Below, piece after piece: positions 36,184-45,283 of a DNA stretch of 64,000 nt. Position 1 is the first letter of the stretch. Every line of letters starts with the position of its first letter. This DNA is from Butyrivibrio sp. CAG:318 (GTDB taxonomy: Bacteria > Bacillota > Clostridia > Lachnospirales > Lachnospiraceae), in contig FR889233.1 of assembly GCA_000431815.1 (NCBI GenBank), positions 1 through 64,000 on the forward strand, given 5' to 3'. The notes below the pieces were generated by a model, which was given only the letters and a program-made list of their open reading frames with translations, was not told the DNA's origin and made no database searches. The position numbers and the translations under genes were made by a program.

Positions 36184-36643
36184 CCTTTGCCTCCTTCTTA
36201 TAACTTATATATGCTTTAATACCGCGCATCTGGCTTTCATATCCCGAACAACGGCATAAGTTGCCCGAAAGATATTCCCTTATCTCATCATCCGACGGAT
36301 CCGGATTATCCCTAAGGAGCGCCATCGCATTCATCATAAATCCGGGATTGCAGAAACCACATTGCTCCGCTCCCTGATCCGCAATGAAAGCACCGAACTC
36401 TTTAGCTTCATCCTGAAGACCCTCAAGTGTAGTAATATTATGCGAATCTATTGATGCTGCAAGAACACGGCATGAAAGAACCGGCCTGTCATCCACAAAA
36501 ACAGTGCATATACCGCAATTGGAGCTGTCACAGCCGCGCTTCACGCTGTAGCAGCCGAGTTTCCGTAACAGATCAAGAAGAACCGTATCCGGCTTAATCT
36601 CTTCAATACGGTGTTTGCCGTTAAGTATAAAATTAATCTTCAT
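36176..36643 (-). CDS. Xanthine dehydrogenase-like [2Fe-2S] subunit
   Basis: A 155-residue small subunit with two [2Fe-2S] sites: the plant-ferredoxin-like CDSSNCGICTVFVDDRPVLSC, split as C..C..C plus a distal Cys, and the helical-domain motifs CGFCNPGF and CRCSGY. It passes electrons from the molybdenum site to FAD. Start 36643 follows AGGAGG and overlaps the FAD-subunit stop by one base; a start 10 codons earlier is not supported. Confidence 0.93.
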   Translation of the reverse strand: MKINFILNGKHRIEEIKPDTVLLDLLRKLGCYSVKRGCDSSNCGICTVFVDDRPVLSCRVLAASIDSHNITTLEGLQDEAKEFGAFIADQGAEQCGFCNPGFMMNAMALLRDNPDPSDDEIREYLSGNLCRCSGYESQMRGIKAYISYKKEAKDE

Positions 36644-37434
36644 TATTCCAGTCCTCCTATTTGTCTGAGACATCTCTTTGCAAGCACGCCCGCCATTTTC
36701 TTACGATATCCGGCAGATGCACGGTTATTGCTCTCTGTTACTATATTTTGCTCTACATATCTGCCAAACGCATCAGCATTCTCTGATGTGATACCGGTTG
36801 TCAGGATACCCTCTTCATCTGCGATAAGCATCGCGCGCTGCGGTCTTGCGCCTATGGCAGTCCTCACTGAATCTTCTGATTTAACCGTACAGCATGTAAG
36901 AACCGGAAAGTCCGTTGCAGAGTTCCTGATTGATTTATATGCAATCTCTATCGTTTTCTTGGGAATTGTAACCGATACCAGTATATCGTTATCAAACGGC
37001 ATATCAGCAAAAGCGGCAATATCAACCGTTCCCGCTTTGTAAAGCTGCACACTGGCACCGATTGCCATAAATAATGTCAATACATCGGAGAATCCATATC
37101 TTCCGTATAAACTTCCGCCGACAGTCGCCATGTTGCGGAACTGCACACCGACAATATGTCTGAGACTCTCCTTTACGGCTCCTTTGGTATATTCATTAAG
37201 CTCTTCATGGCACTCAAGACTCCTTAACGGCACCATTGCTCCTATAATATATGATTCATCATTTTCTTCTATTCTATCGAGACCGAGTCCGCTTATATCA
37301 ACCGCTGTACCTATATTACGGTTCTGCATCCCGAGCCACATCATTCCGCCCATTATAACATTAGCGCGTGATTTATTAAGCTCATATGCCTCTTCAAGAG
37401 ACGATACTTTAACGTATTTTGTAAATTTAATCAT
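36643..37434 (-). CDS. Xanthine dehydrogenase-like FAD-binding subunit
   Basis: A 263-residue FAD-binding subunit (VAO-type fold) with the family sequence NVIMGGMMWLGM and the FAD-contact region FRNMATVGGSLYGRYGFSDVL. Together with the [2Fe-2S] and molybdenum subunits it completes a three-subunit hydroxylase that would transfer electrons to NAD+. Its start overlaps the upstream lipoprotein stop by 4 nt (ATGA), joining the enzyme genes to the two envelope genes before them. Confidence 0.92.
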   Translation of the reverse strand: MIKFTKYVKVSSLEEAYELNKSRANVIMGGMMWLGMQNRNIGTAVDISGLGLDRIEENDESYIIGAMVPLRSLECHEELNEYTKGAVKESLRHIVGVQFRNMATVGGSLYGRYGFSDVLTLFMAIGASVQLYKAGTVDIAAFADMPFDNDILVSVTIPKKTIEIAYKSIRNSATDFPVLTCCTVKSEDSVRTAIGARPQRAMLIADEEGILTTGITSENADAFGRYVEQNIVTESNNRASAGYRKKMAGVLAKRCLRQIGGLE

Positions 37435-38546
37435 TGTCCAACATCTCCATATTTGTCATAAACATCCCAAAGCACATACAAATCCTGTGACATTTTCAGA
37501 ATTACCGCATCTGTGCCGGGTATATGTTTCACCTTGTATATATAACTGTTGCTCATAAGGTCATAACTTATGCAATCCATCATAGTATCTGTATCAATAC
37601 ATGTCACAACCTTATCCGTGCCGGAATTTACAGAAATGACATAGTGTGAATCCGTTACAAATGCCATATCTCCCAGATTATGGCCACCCTTGCTTTCATC
37701 AGCGGCTGCGTCATATTTATTTACCATAAGCGGGTTATCCGTATTAATAGCCAGATAATAATCATTCCTGTAATATCTCTGCTCGCTGTCTGAAATCGTA
37801 TATGCAAAATTAACTTCCAGATTCTGAAGATTAACTTCATACACATCGACATAATTTGCCGAGACATATATTTTATCCATTTCCGGATCAGATGCACTTA
37901 TACCAATGTGACTGACTGATGTCCCCGGACTGACATCATCCAATAAATCATATTTTTTATTTACAGGAATACCATTTTCCTGATTATTCAATTCATAAAA
38001 ATTCAGCACGGTCTTATCTATATAAGCCACATAATTCGCTGTCTTATACACTTCATTGTTGGCATCCGTATCTGAATATATTGTATTGTTTGATAACGCA
38101 ACCAGTTCTTCGCCGTTCTTTACATCAGATAAAAAAATAAACATCAGCGGATCGGTACTGACTATGGATACATATGGATTATAACAGCGATCTACTTCAT
38201 ATTCCGCAACGGTTTCCATATTATCTGCATTCCACGGCGTCAATTTCATGAATGAAATTATGGTTGACTCTCCTTCTTCGTCATCATCATGATAAGTCGC
38301 GATAAGAATGTCTCCTTCGCCATACCCTGCTGCATCAAGTATTTTACAACCGGTAATCCGGTTTAAATTATACATATCTCCAACCTGGTCATTCCTATCA
38401 ATATAACTGTTAAGGTCAACTGTCTCATTCGCTCCGAGCGTCTCAAGGGATATATTGTATGTCGCCAGCTGTGTATTATCATTTCTTGTACATCCGGCAA
38501 GAAGCACAGTAATTATCATAACAGTGTACGCAATGTATTTTCTCAT
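37431..38546 (-). CDS. Lipoprotein of unknown function, possible beta-propeller
   Basis: A 371-residue protein with lipobox VLLAGC. The mature part has repeated blade-like strands alternating with phrases such as SIVSTDPLMFIFLSDV, GISASDPEMDKIYVS and LAINTDNPLMVNK, which suggest a beta-propeller. I do not recognise the family. It lies between a membrane protein and the dehydrogenase subunits with overlapping or very short junctions, so it is cotranscribed with them; a functional link is not shown. Confidence 0.75.
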   Translation of the reverse strand: MRKYIAYTVMIITVLLAGCTRNDNTQLATYNISLETLGANETVDLNSYIDRNDQVGDMYNLNRITGCKILDAAGYGEGDILIATYHDDDEEGESTIISFMKLTPWNADNMETVAEYEVDRCYNPYVSIVSTDPLMFIFLSDVKNGEELVALSNNTIYSDTDANNEVYKTANYVAYIDKTVLNFYELNNQENGIPVNKKYDLLDDVSPGTSVSHIGISASDPEMDKIYVSANYVDVYEVNLQNLEVNFAYTISDSEQRYYRNDYYLAINTDNPLMVNKYDAAADESKGGHNLGDMAFVTDSHYVISVNSGTDKVVTCIDTDTMMDCISYDLMSNSYIYKVKHIPGTDAVILKMSQDLYVLWDVYDKYGDVGQ

Positions 38547-38549
38547 GTA

Positions 38550-40013
38550 TTAATCAACCCTCCAGGCCATAAATCTTGATAAGTTCCAGTTACGTACTCC
38601 GATATTCTTCGTATACCGGCTGATATTATCCTCATAACGCTCAACAGTCCTGTCCTTTAGAACATCTTCACAATCATATATAACCGGAGCCGCATCCGTC
38701 CCGAGGCTTTCCAGATATTGCTCATCATCATACAAATCGGAATCGGCAAAAAATTCATATCTCGTATCTTCATTCATATTATCAGTATTAACCTTTGCGA
38801 TCCAGTAATCCGGTCTGGTAAATCCAAACAAAGCCTGCATAATTGCAATTACAGCAAACGCATATGTAAAAAGCCGGAACTTCCTGTTAAAAATATTAAC
38901 AAATACGCCAGCCATAACCAACGCAATTACAATTAATGCAAGCAGTACCCATATTCTTGAAAAAGTCAGGTATTTATATTGGATATATTTGATTATACGC
39001 ATACCGCTTGAGATCATCATCACATATGTACAGCATGTAATCACACTCATAAGCACATTCAGCACAACATTATTGCGGAAACAATATATCCCCAGCATTA
39101 CCACAAGCATGTTAATAACACTTACAAACAGAAGCTGGAAAAATCCCATTCTTGCATATGAGCTGTATGTCGCAGTGTGAGGCAGTATTCCGCCGAGAAA
39201 AAGATATCTTATCTGAATCCAGCAGAAAACCATATATATCACTGACAATATTGCAAAAATCGTAATACCTATAACAGGTTCCCCCGTGCCTTCCTTACCT
39301 GCGGCAACGGCATATTCCCTTCTGCCCAGCCATGATATCCACATATACGATACCATGTATATTATAAATCCTATCGCTGCCATTCCAAGGATATTTCCGA
39401 ATATCTCCCAGAATGATAAATCCACAAAAATCTTTCTGAGCTGACTGGCAAAAACCGGATCGGCATTGGCCAGAAGTACAAGAACGATACATACCAAAGG
39501 AATACTTGCGGCACATCCTATAAGAATATATTTGACCACATTCTTTCCAGCCGTCTTCCCGGCACCGTGCGTACGCTTATATGCACTTCCATCCATAAAC
39601 GGCCGTCCGATACTTCCAAGGCTGATTATCACCATACTGAACATCATCTCAATATGCTTGATCGGTTTCCATTCTTTAGTATCATAGAAATTACCAAGAA
39701 GCACAACCAGCATAAGAAAAAGTATCATAAACTTGTTCATGACTATAATTCTCCGGTCACCGGTAAGGCATATTGCAATTCCCAAAAGCATAACAAGCGC
39801 CATATAAAACCAGCTTACCGGCTTAATCACAACATCTGAACGCCTTAGCATGATCACTGTAAACCCGCATGTTCCCGCCGCCCATAACGGAAATGTGATT
39901 CCGGCATCATTTCTGTACAGGCATATCACGAAAAATACGGCATATACCAGACATGCTGTTGAATAAAACCTGAAATTATCGGTCATTCTCTTCCTGAATA
40001 AATCCTCTCCCAT
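38550..40013 (-). CDS. DUF4173/DUF4153-like multi-spanning membrane protein
   Basis: A 487-residue membrane protein with about ten hydrophobic segments followed by a soluble C-terminal tail (from about residue 400) rich in Tyr, Asp and Arg and ending NWNLSRFMAWRVD. This arrangement fits the DUF4153/DUF4173 group of Firmicutes membrane proteins, sometimes near two-component genes. Function unknown. RBS GGAGGG overlaps a sequence able to pair with AAACCCTC upstream. It is the first gene of the run leading into the dehydrogenase genes. Confidence 0.75.
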   Translation of the reverse strand: MGEDLFRKRMTDNFRFYSTACLVYAVFFVICLYRNDAGITFPLWAAGTCGFTVIMLRRSDVVIKPVSWFYMALVMLLGIAICLTGDRRIIVMNKFMILFLMLVVLLGNFYDTKEWKPIKHIEMMFSMVIISLGSIGRPFMDGSAYKRTHGAGKTAGKNVVKYILIGCAASIPLVCIVLVLLANADPVFASQLRKIFVDLSFWEIFGNILGMAAIGFIIYMVSYMWISWLGRREYAVAAGKEGTGEPVIGITIFAILSVIYMVFCWIQIRYLFLGGILPHTATYSSYARMGFFQLLFVSVINMLVVMLGIYCFRNNVVLNVLMSVITCCTYVMMISSGMRIIKYIQYKYLTFSRIWVLLALIVIALVMAGVFVNIFNRKFRLFTYAFAVIAIMQALFGFTRPDYWIAKVNTDNMNEDTRYEFFADSDLYDDEQYLESLGTDAAPVIYDCEDVLKDRTVERYEDNISRYTKNIGVRNWNLSRFMAWRVD

Positions 40014-40078
40014 AAATAAAACCCTCCATATCCTGATATATAGAATTTTATCAAGAAACAGAGGGTTTGTCTATATGT

Positions 40079-41416
40079 TTATCGTACCTGTTTTTCCAGC
40101 TTTCTTATAACCATATGGTACATCCCTATAAGAAGTGCCGCAGCAAGCACCCATGCTGCCGGGCCTCCCATGCATATTCCGATATAACTTCTGTAATGTG
40201 CCGCAACAACCGATGCGACGCCTCTTCCGATAAGTTCGGCGACTCCGGCCATCATAGGCAGTACGCCAAATCCCATGCCCTGAATGCCGTTTCTGTGGAC
40301 ATTAACAATGGTAAGCGGTATGAAGAACAGGCTTATGCACCTTAAATATGTGTCCACATATCCAATTACCTCGGAGATATCTTCTGACACAAACAGATAT
40401 GTCATATATTTGCCGAAGAAAAAAATCAATGCTCCCGCAATAATTGAATATATAAATCCCATACAGGTTGCGCGCCTGAATCCCTCTTTAATCCTGTCAA
40501 TACGGCCTGCCCCACGGTTCTGGGCGCAGTAAGTTGCCATTGTTGTACCGATTGCAACGTATGCCTGTCCTGCAATCTGCTCAATCTTGCCGGCTGCTGT
40601 ATATGAAGCAACCGCTGTGGAGCCGAGCTTATTAAGTGCGGCCTGTACCATGGTGATTCCTATAGCCGTTATGGAATACTGTAATGCCATCGGAAACCCG
40701 ACTTTAAGCTGGTTACCTACCAGTACTCTGTCATACGCCCAGTCTTCCTTCCTAAGATGCAGCAGCGGAACCTTTGCAATAATATATATAAAACTTGCAA
40801 TTCCGGCAATCAGCTGTGATATAACTGTTGCGTAGGCTGCTCCGGCAGCGCCCATTCTGAATATCTTGATAAAAACAAGATCAAGACCGATATTAAGCAA
40901 TGCCGATAATATCAGGAAATACAAAGGTGTCTTGCTGTTTCCGAGTGCCCTCAGTATAGCCGAAAGCATATTATAAAGTACCTGTGCCACTATTCCTGCA
41001 CATATAATCATTATATAGCTGTATGCATCATCGAATATATCTGACGGGGTATTCATAAGCCGCAACATCGGTCTCATAAAAATCATAGTCACAGCCGTCA
41101 TTAATGCCGTCACTATCGCCGCCAGTTTTATCGCGGACGCAACACTTTTACGCATCCCATCCATATCCCCGGCACCAAACCGCTGTGCCGTGCTTACGGT
41201 AAAGCCTACAGTCATACCTGTTACCAGTCCATATATAAGGAACATGAAGGTTCCTGTGGATCCGACTGCCGCCAATGCCCTGTTTCCCACGCATCTTCCT
41301 ACTATAATCGCATCAGCCATATTATAAAACTGTTGAAAAATATTTCCGATAAGAATCGGTATCGTAAAACTAATTATTACCGAGGCCGGCTTGCCGACCG
41401 TCATATCTTTTTCCAT
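40079..41416 (-). CDS. MATE family multidrug/sodium efflux transporter
   Basis: A 445-residue transporter with twelve predicted membrane segments and the two-fold repeat of MATE proteins (N-half PILIGNIFQQFYNMADAIIV, C-half GFPMALQYSITAIGITMVQA). It is of the clostridial DinF/NorM-related group that exports cationic compounds in exchange for sodium or protons. Start 41416 follows AAGGAGGG; a start 8 codons earlier is unlikely. Confidence 0.92.
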   Translation of the reverse strand: MEKDMTVGKPASVIISFTIPILIGNIFQQFYNMADAIIVGRCVGNRALAAVGSTGTFMFLIYGLVTGMTVGFTVSTAQRFGAGDMDGMRKSVASAIKLAAIVTALMTAVTMIFMRPMLRLMNTPSDIFDDAYSYIMIICAGIVAQVLYNMLSAILRALGNSKTPLYFLILSALLNIGLDLVFIKIFRMGAAGAAYATVISQLIAGIASFIYIIAKVPLLHLRKEDWAYDRVLVGNQLKVGFPMALQYSITAIGITMVQAALNKLGSTAVASYTAAGKIEQIAGQAYVAIGTTMATYCAQNRGAGRIDRIKEGFRRATCMGFIYSIIAGALIFFFGKYMTYLFVSEDISEVIGYVDTYLRCISLFFIPLTIVNVHRNGIQGMGFGVLPMMAGVAELIGRGVASVVAAHYRSYIGICMGGPAAWVLAAALLIGMYHMVIRKLEKQVR

Positions 41417-41517
41417 AGGAACCCTCCTTATTTTTCTCAAAATCGCTTTATTTTACACCCAGTCTGACCCATTGTCATCCTGTAAAAATCAACATTTTTC
41501 GGCAAGCCAGATTTGTG

Positions 41518-41546
41518 TTGACAACCTTTCGGCAATCGTGCAGAAT
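41518..41546 (+). promoter_or_regulatory. Candidate promoter of the DUF4250 gene
   Basis: A consensus TTGACA (41518-41523), a 17-nt spacer and CAGAAT (41541-41546) with TG before it. The word TTTCGGCAA occurs twice, at 41497-41505 and inside the spacer at 41527-41535, exactly 30 bp apart. Confidence 0.55.
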
Positions 41547-41582
41547 GTAATTATAAACACCAATTTTAAGGAGGTTTCCATC

Positions 41583-41762
41583 ATGGGAAATATTCCATCA
41601 GACCCGATAATATTACTCAGTTTTGTCAATATGAAACTTCGTGACGAAGGTCTTTCACTTGATAATTTCTGTGAGCGTTACGATACAAAGCGCCAGGATC
41701 TGTGTGAAAAGCTTGCCGCCGCCGGTTTCAGGTATGATTCCTCGAGCAACAGTTTCAGGTAA
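41583..41762 (+). CDS. Small DUF4250-like protein
   Basis: A 59-residue protein with the pattern of DUF4250 proteins of Clostridia (NIPSDPIILLSFVNMKLRDE and a C-terminal Tyr/Phe-rich end). RBS AAGGAGG precedes the ATG at good spacing. It is probably a single small helical domain; function unknown. It has its own promoter and ends 4 nt before the convergent cysK stop. Confidence 0.8.
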   Translation: MGNIPSDPIILLSFVNMKLRDEGLSLDNFCERYDTKRQDLCEKLAAAGFRYDSSSNSFR

Positions 41763-41766
41763 ATTA

Positions 41767-42696
41767 TTATTCCGCGAATAATTCAGTTGAAAAATACCTC
41801 TCGGCAGTGTCCGGAAGCACGGTAACCACAGTCTTGCCGCGGCCCAGCTTCTTCGCAAGTTTCAGGGCAGCGGCAACATTGGTACCGCTTGATATTCCAC
41901 ACATAAGTCCCTCTTCTTTCGCAAGACGCTTGGATGTCACAAGTGCTTCCTCATCCGATATCACATAGATATTATCATAGATTCCCTGATCAAGAATATC
42001 AGGTATAATTCCATCTCCTATTCCCATCTGAATATGTGTTCCTATGGTTCCTCCCGCCAGTATCGCCGCGTTCTCCGGTTCTACAGCCCATATCTCTATA
42101 TCAGGATATTGTGCCTTAAGTACCTGGCCTATTCCTGTAATGGTTCCGCCTGTTCCGATTCCCGAACAGAATCCATGTATCGGTCCCGCAACCTGTTCCA
42201 TAATCTCCAATGCCGTATGGTTCTTATGTGCCATCGTATTATCTTCATTGGCAAACTGCTGCGGCACAAATACTCTTGGGTCTTTCTCCTGCATCCTGAG
42301 TGCCGTCTTAAGACATTCATCTATGCATGCGCCTATATCTCCGGCATCATGTATCAATTTCACATCCGCACCATAATGTCTGACGAGTTTTCTTCTTTCT
42401 TCGCTCACCGAATCCGGCATAATTATTATCGTCCGGTATCCCTTAACGGCACCCACAAGTGCCAGCCCTATTCCCTGATTGCCGCTGGTAGGCTCAACTA
42501 TTATAGTATCTTCCTTAATGAGGCCCTTTCGTTCTGCTTCTTCAATCATATTGAGTGCAGTTCTTGTCTTAATCGAACCTCCGACATTCACTGCCTCGAA
42601 TTTAACAAGTACCTGCGCCGAATCCTCCTCAACCATACGATTCAGCCTTACCATCGGAGTGTGTCCGACAGCTTCAAGAATATTATTGTAAATCAT
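41767..42696 (-). CDS. cysK: Cysteine synthase A (O-acetylserine sulfhydrylase)
   Basis: A 309-residue PLP enzyme of the beta family. The PLP Lys is in GGSIKTRTALNM, the substrate loop is PTSGNQGIGLA and the phosphate-binding Gly loop is GIGTGGTITGIGQVL. It makes cysteine from O-acetylserine and sulfide. Start 42696 follows GGAAAGG; an in-frame start 24 codons earlier overlaps the GNAT gene and is not supported. It lies 25 nt downstream of a GNAT gene, so the two are probably cotranscribed. Confidence 0.94.
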   Translation of the reverse strand: MIYNNILEAVGHTPMVRLNRMVEEDSAQVLVKFEAVNVGGSIKTRTALNMIEEAERKGLIKEDTIIVEPTSGNQGIGLALVGAVKGYRTIIIMPDSVSEERRKLVRHYGADVKLIHDAGDIGACIDECLKTALRMQEKDPRVFVPQQFANEDNTMAHKNHTALEIMEQVAGPIHGFCSGIGTGGTITGIGQVLKAQYPDIEIWAVEPENAAILAGGTIGTHIQMGIGDGIIPDILDQGIYDNIYVISDEEALVTSKRLAKEEGLMCGISSGTNVAAALKLAKKLGRGKTVVTVLPDTAERYFSTELFAE

Positions 42697-42721
42697 AAAT
42701 AACCTTTCCAGTGTTTCTCCA

Positions 42722-43246
42722 CTATTTAATATTAGTATATTCAAACATTTTGAATTCTTTATTGCCAACGACTCCGTAAAAAATCGTCTGCGTGCTCACA
42801 TATGTAAATCCAAGCTTTCTGTATAAAGCCTCCGCGGCTTTATTATGGCTTATCACATCCAGATGCAGTGCCTTGATGTCATTCTCCCCGGCAAGTCTTA
42901 TGATATTCCTTACCAGTTCACTGCCGACGCCGCATCCGCGGCTGTCATAGTCAACCGCAAGTGTATGTATTATCCACACCGGTCCATCATTGACTTTCCA
43001 CGGGACCTGCTTGTATTCTTCATTAGCATACGGATTACATATCGCGCATGCCCTGATTATACCATCATCCTTCAACACATACAAATAGCCACACTCAATA
43101 TTCTGTCTTATCATATCATCGGATGGATACACGCCCTTCTTCCAGCCAGGAAAAGACTCTTCATCCTGACTCTTATCAATCAGATTCCAATAAAGCTTCT
43201 GAACCTGTTCAAAATCCTCTTTATCTGCTTTGGTAAAAAACATCAT
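42722..43246 (-). CDS. GNAT family N-acetyltransferase
   Basis: A 174-residue acetyltransferase with the acetyl-CoA loop in SRGCGVGSELVRNI and the C-terminal EALYRKLGFTYV motif. The substrate is unknown. Proximity to cysK is suggestive but not proof of a link with amino acid metabolism; it could equally modify small amines or proteins. Confidence 0.88.
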   Translation of the reverse strand: MMFFTKADKEDFEQVQKLYWNLIDKSQDEESFPGWKKGVYPSDDMIRQNIECGYLYVLKDDGIIRACAICNPYANEEYKQVPWKVNDGPVWIIHTLAVDYDSRGCGVGSELVRNIIRLAGENDIKALHLDVISHNKAAEALYRKLGFTYVSTQTIFYGVVGNKEFKMFEYTNIK

Positions 43247-43308
43247 GTCACCTGCCTGTATCTATTTTACTTTGCCGGAATTGCTCCTGTATTCCTCGTT
43301 AAGCTGTC

Positions 43309-43473
43309 TCAGTTCCCTCTCTCCGTTAATGTACGGTTCATAAAACGAATCAACCGAACCACCGCCGAGATTATCGCACCCATTGCAAAAATCACATCTA
43401 TTGTATCATTAAGCATTGTAATAATAACTACTATTCCAGCAACAAAAGAAGCTTTTGTATTTTCGAAAGCCAT
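43309..43473 (-). CDS. Possible small membrane protein
   Basis: A 54-residue reading frame with two hydrophobic stretches (ASFVAGIVVIITML and FAMGAIISAVVRLI), ending in a basic tail. It lacks a clear ribosome site; instead GGAGGAAGGG precedes another ATG at 43513 in a different frame that runs only 34 codons. A one-base change in the A-rich run between them would join the basic N-terminus to the membrane part, so this may be a frameshifted gene. Low certainty. Confidence 0.35.
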   Translation of the reverse strand: MAFENTKASFVAGIVVIITMLNDTIDVIFAMGAIISAVVRLIRFMNRTLTERGN

Positions 43474-43543
43474 TTTCTTTTTTCTTACGTGTTTTATTTC
43501 TTGTATTTGACATTACCCTTCCTCCATAAGAAATAATGGCCTA

Positions 43544-44569
43544 TTATGTTTCAGTCTTTGCCAATCCTTTTACTATCTTATCAAAATCAGATTCTATCGG
43601 CTGTGTCTTGTTAAAAATATCATATTCCTGATATGCTTTCTCCACTGCCTGCTTATGGGAAATACGTCCATTATCTTTCAAGATATCGTATCTGCGGAAC
43701 GCAAGGAACTCATTCACGCTTTTTGAAAATTCTTCCATTGTAAAGACGTTTTCACGTTCAATCAAATCCTCTATATAATCAAAATATCCTGTAACAGCAC
43801 GTTCCAACTGACGAATCTGTTTTTCGTCCAAATAGTTTTTGGCAATTGGAGTATCAGATTTGAGAACACGACCATCGGGAGCATTTTTCCATGTTGTCAA
43901 GCCCATATTTTCCTTGGTGTGGTCAGCTTGATTATAGACGATTTCAGCCGCTGTTTTACCGGTAATGGCATAATGAAATTTGTTCTGTATGGTTGCATAA
44001 AAATTATATGCAGTATCAGAATCTCTATTGTAATCAATGCTGCACTCTGCAAAGATATCGGTTATCTGTTGCCATATTCTGCGTTCGCTGGCACGGATGG
44101 AGCGAACTCTTTCCAGCAATTCACGGAAATAGTCTTTTCCAAAAGCTGTTTTACCCTGTTTCAGGCGTTCGTCATCCATAGCAAAGCCCTTTATCATATA
44201 TTCCTTCAAAATACCGGTTGCCCATATACGGAACTTGGTTGCCTGAATGGAGTTTACTCTGTAACCAACGGAAATAATGGCATCCAGATTGTAATAATTG
44301 GTAGGGGAAAGCTGTGTTTTTCCGGGAATCGCACCATGTGGAGTGGGTATTTCCATTTTGGAAACTACCACTTCTTCACGAAGTTCTCCCTGCTCAAAGA
44401 TATTTTTTAAATGCTTGCTGATTGCCGGTGTCTGAACACCAAATAATTCAGCCATTGCCTTTTGGGTAATCCAGATTGTTTCATCTTTTATCAAGGCACT
44501 GACCGTTACGTTATCATCTTCGGTTCTGTATAGCACCATTTCCATTTGTTTTGTAATATCTGTATTCAT
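43544..44569 (-). CDS. RhuM family protein
   Basis: A 341-residue protein of the RhuM family: N-terminal winged-helix-like region (WITQKAMAELFGVQTPAISK), then conserved TNYYNLDAIISVGYRVNS and FRIWATGILKEYMIKGF, and a C-terminal helical part. RhuM was named from a Salmonella pathogenicity island; homologs occur sporadically on genomic islands and near defence or toxin genes, and the biochemical role is not settled. RBS GAAGG. Its setting among an HNH nuclease, a methyltransferase and an orphan HicA fits horizontally mobile cargo. Confidence 0.88.
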   Translation of the reverse strand: MNTDITKQMEMVLYRTEDDNVTVSALIKDETIWITQKAMAELFGVQTPAISKHLKNIFEQGELREEVVVSKMEIPTPHGAIPGKTQLSPTNYYNLDAIISVGYRVNSIQATKFRIWATGILKEYMIKGFAMDDERLKQGKTAFGKDYFRELLERVRSIRASERRIWQQITDIFAECSIDYNRDSDTAYNFYATIQNKFHYAITGKTAAEIVYNQADHTKENMGLTTWKNAPDGRVLKSDTPIAKNYLDEKQIRQLERAVTGYFDYIEDLIERENVFTMEEFSKSVNEFLAFRRYDILKDNGRISHKQAVEKAYQEYDIFNKTQPIESDFDKIVKGLAKTET

Positions 44570-44594
44570 AATCAGCCTTCTTTCTTACATAGAC

Positions 44595-44676
44595 CTAATA
44601 CACTTTCACAATCTCTTCCGTAATTCCGTACATTTTCTTAAACTTATCCAAGTCATCAGCATTATGGATTATTCTG
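44595..44676 (-). pseudogene. C-terminal vestige of an unidentified gene
   Basis: Between the methyltransferase and rhuM the minus strand reads an open frame RIIHNADDLDKFKKMYGITE continuing to EIVKVY and a TAG stop, with no start codon or ribosome site. It looks like the end of a deleted protein, marking a recombination scar. The parent protein is not identified. Confidence 0.35.
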
Positions 44677-45258
44677 TAATATTATATTAATCCAATTCAC
44701 ATTATCCCGCTGCAAAGCATCCGCAGAATACCAGATTTCTGTTATCTTTAATCCATTTTCTTCTGTAACAAATTCTCTTAATTCCTGCTCTGTGATTGCC
44801 GTAAAATACCGCCCGGCATCATCATATCCGGAATCAATGCCGGTTTTCATTGAAATATAAGCTGCTCCCGACGGATTAAGAATCACCGGCAGTTTATTAA
44901 AAAATCCGGCAATTTCCGTTCTCGGCAGATGAAGAATTGAAGCATTCGCCCAGACGCCATCATATCTATGTGACGGAATCCATTCAGAGACCGGTATATT
45001 AAGTACTTGTGCATCAGCATATGCAGATGCAATCTGACACAATTCCCCGGATGCGTCAATTCCTTCAACTTCATAACCATGTGTCTTAAAATATCGCATA
45101 TCCCGCCCGCTTCCTGCGCCTATATCTATTATGCAGCCTCCCGGTTTAACATACCGGCAGAAACGTTCACAATTAGCTGACATATCTATTTTACACGTTT
45201 TATTAAAATAGTCCAATGCATTCTTATTATAATAATCAATAGTACTGATATCTATCAT
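44662..45258 (-). CDS. Class I SAM-dependent methyltransferase
   Basis: A 198-residue Rossmann-fold methyltransferase with motif I IIDIGAGSGRDMRYF, motif II VEGIDASGEL and the loop GVWANASILHLPR. The N-terminal YYNKNALDYFNKT is typical of small-molecule methyltransferases of the UbiE-like group. There is no DNA methyltransferase catalytic motif (no NPPY or PCQ), so despite its HNH neighbour it is not an obvious restriction-modification partner. It follows the HNH gene by 25 nt. Confidence 0.88.
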   Translation of the reverse strand: MIDISTIDYYNKNALDYFNKTCKIDMSANCERFCRYVKPGGCIIDIGAGSGRDMRYFKTHGYEVEGIDASGELCQIASAYADAQVLNIPVSEWIPSHRYDGVWANASILHLPRTEIAGFFNKLPVILNPSGAAYISMKTGIDSGYDDAGRYFTAITEQELREFVTEENGLKITEIWYSADALQRDNVNWINIILQNNP

Positions 45259-45283
45259 CTTCCGTCACTTTCGTTAAATTATG

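Noticed and set aside
42034..42702. 222-codon open frame on the plus strand
   Set aside because: Antisense to cysK, whose motifs are intact; composition is that of a frame shadow.
43475..43490. Programmed frameshift at the AAGAAAAAAGAAA run
   Set aside because: The heptamer AAAAAAG is not in the phase needed for -1 slippage and no downstream stimulatory structure was evident.
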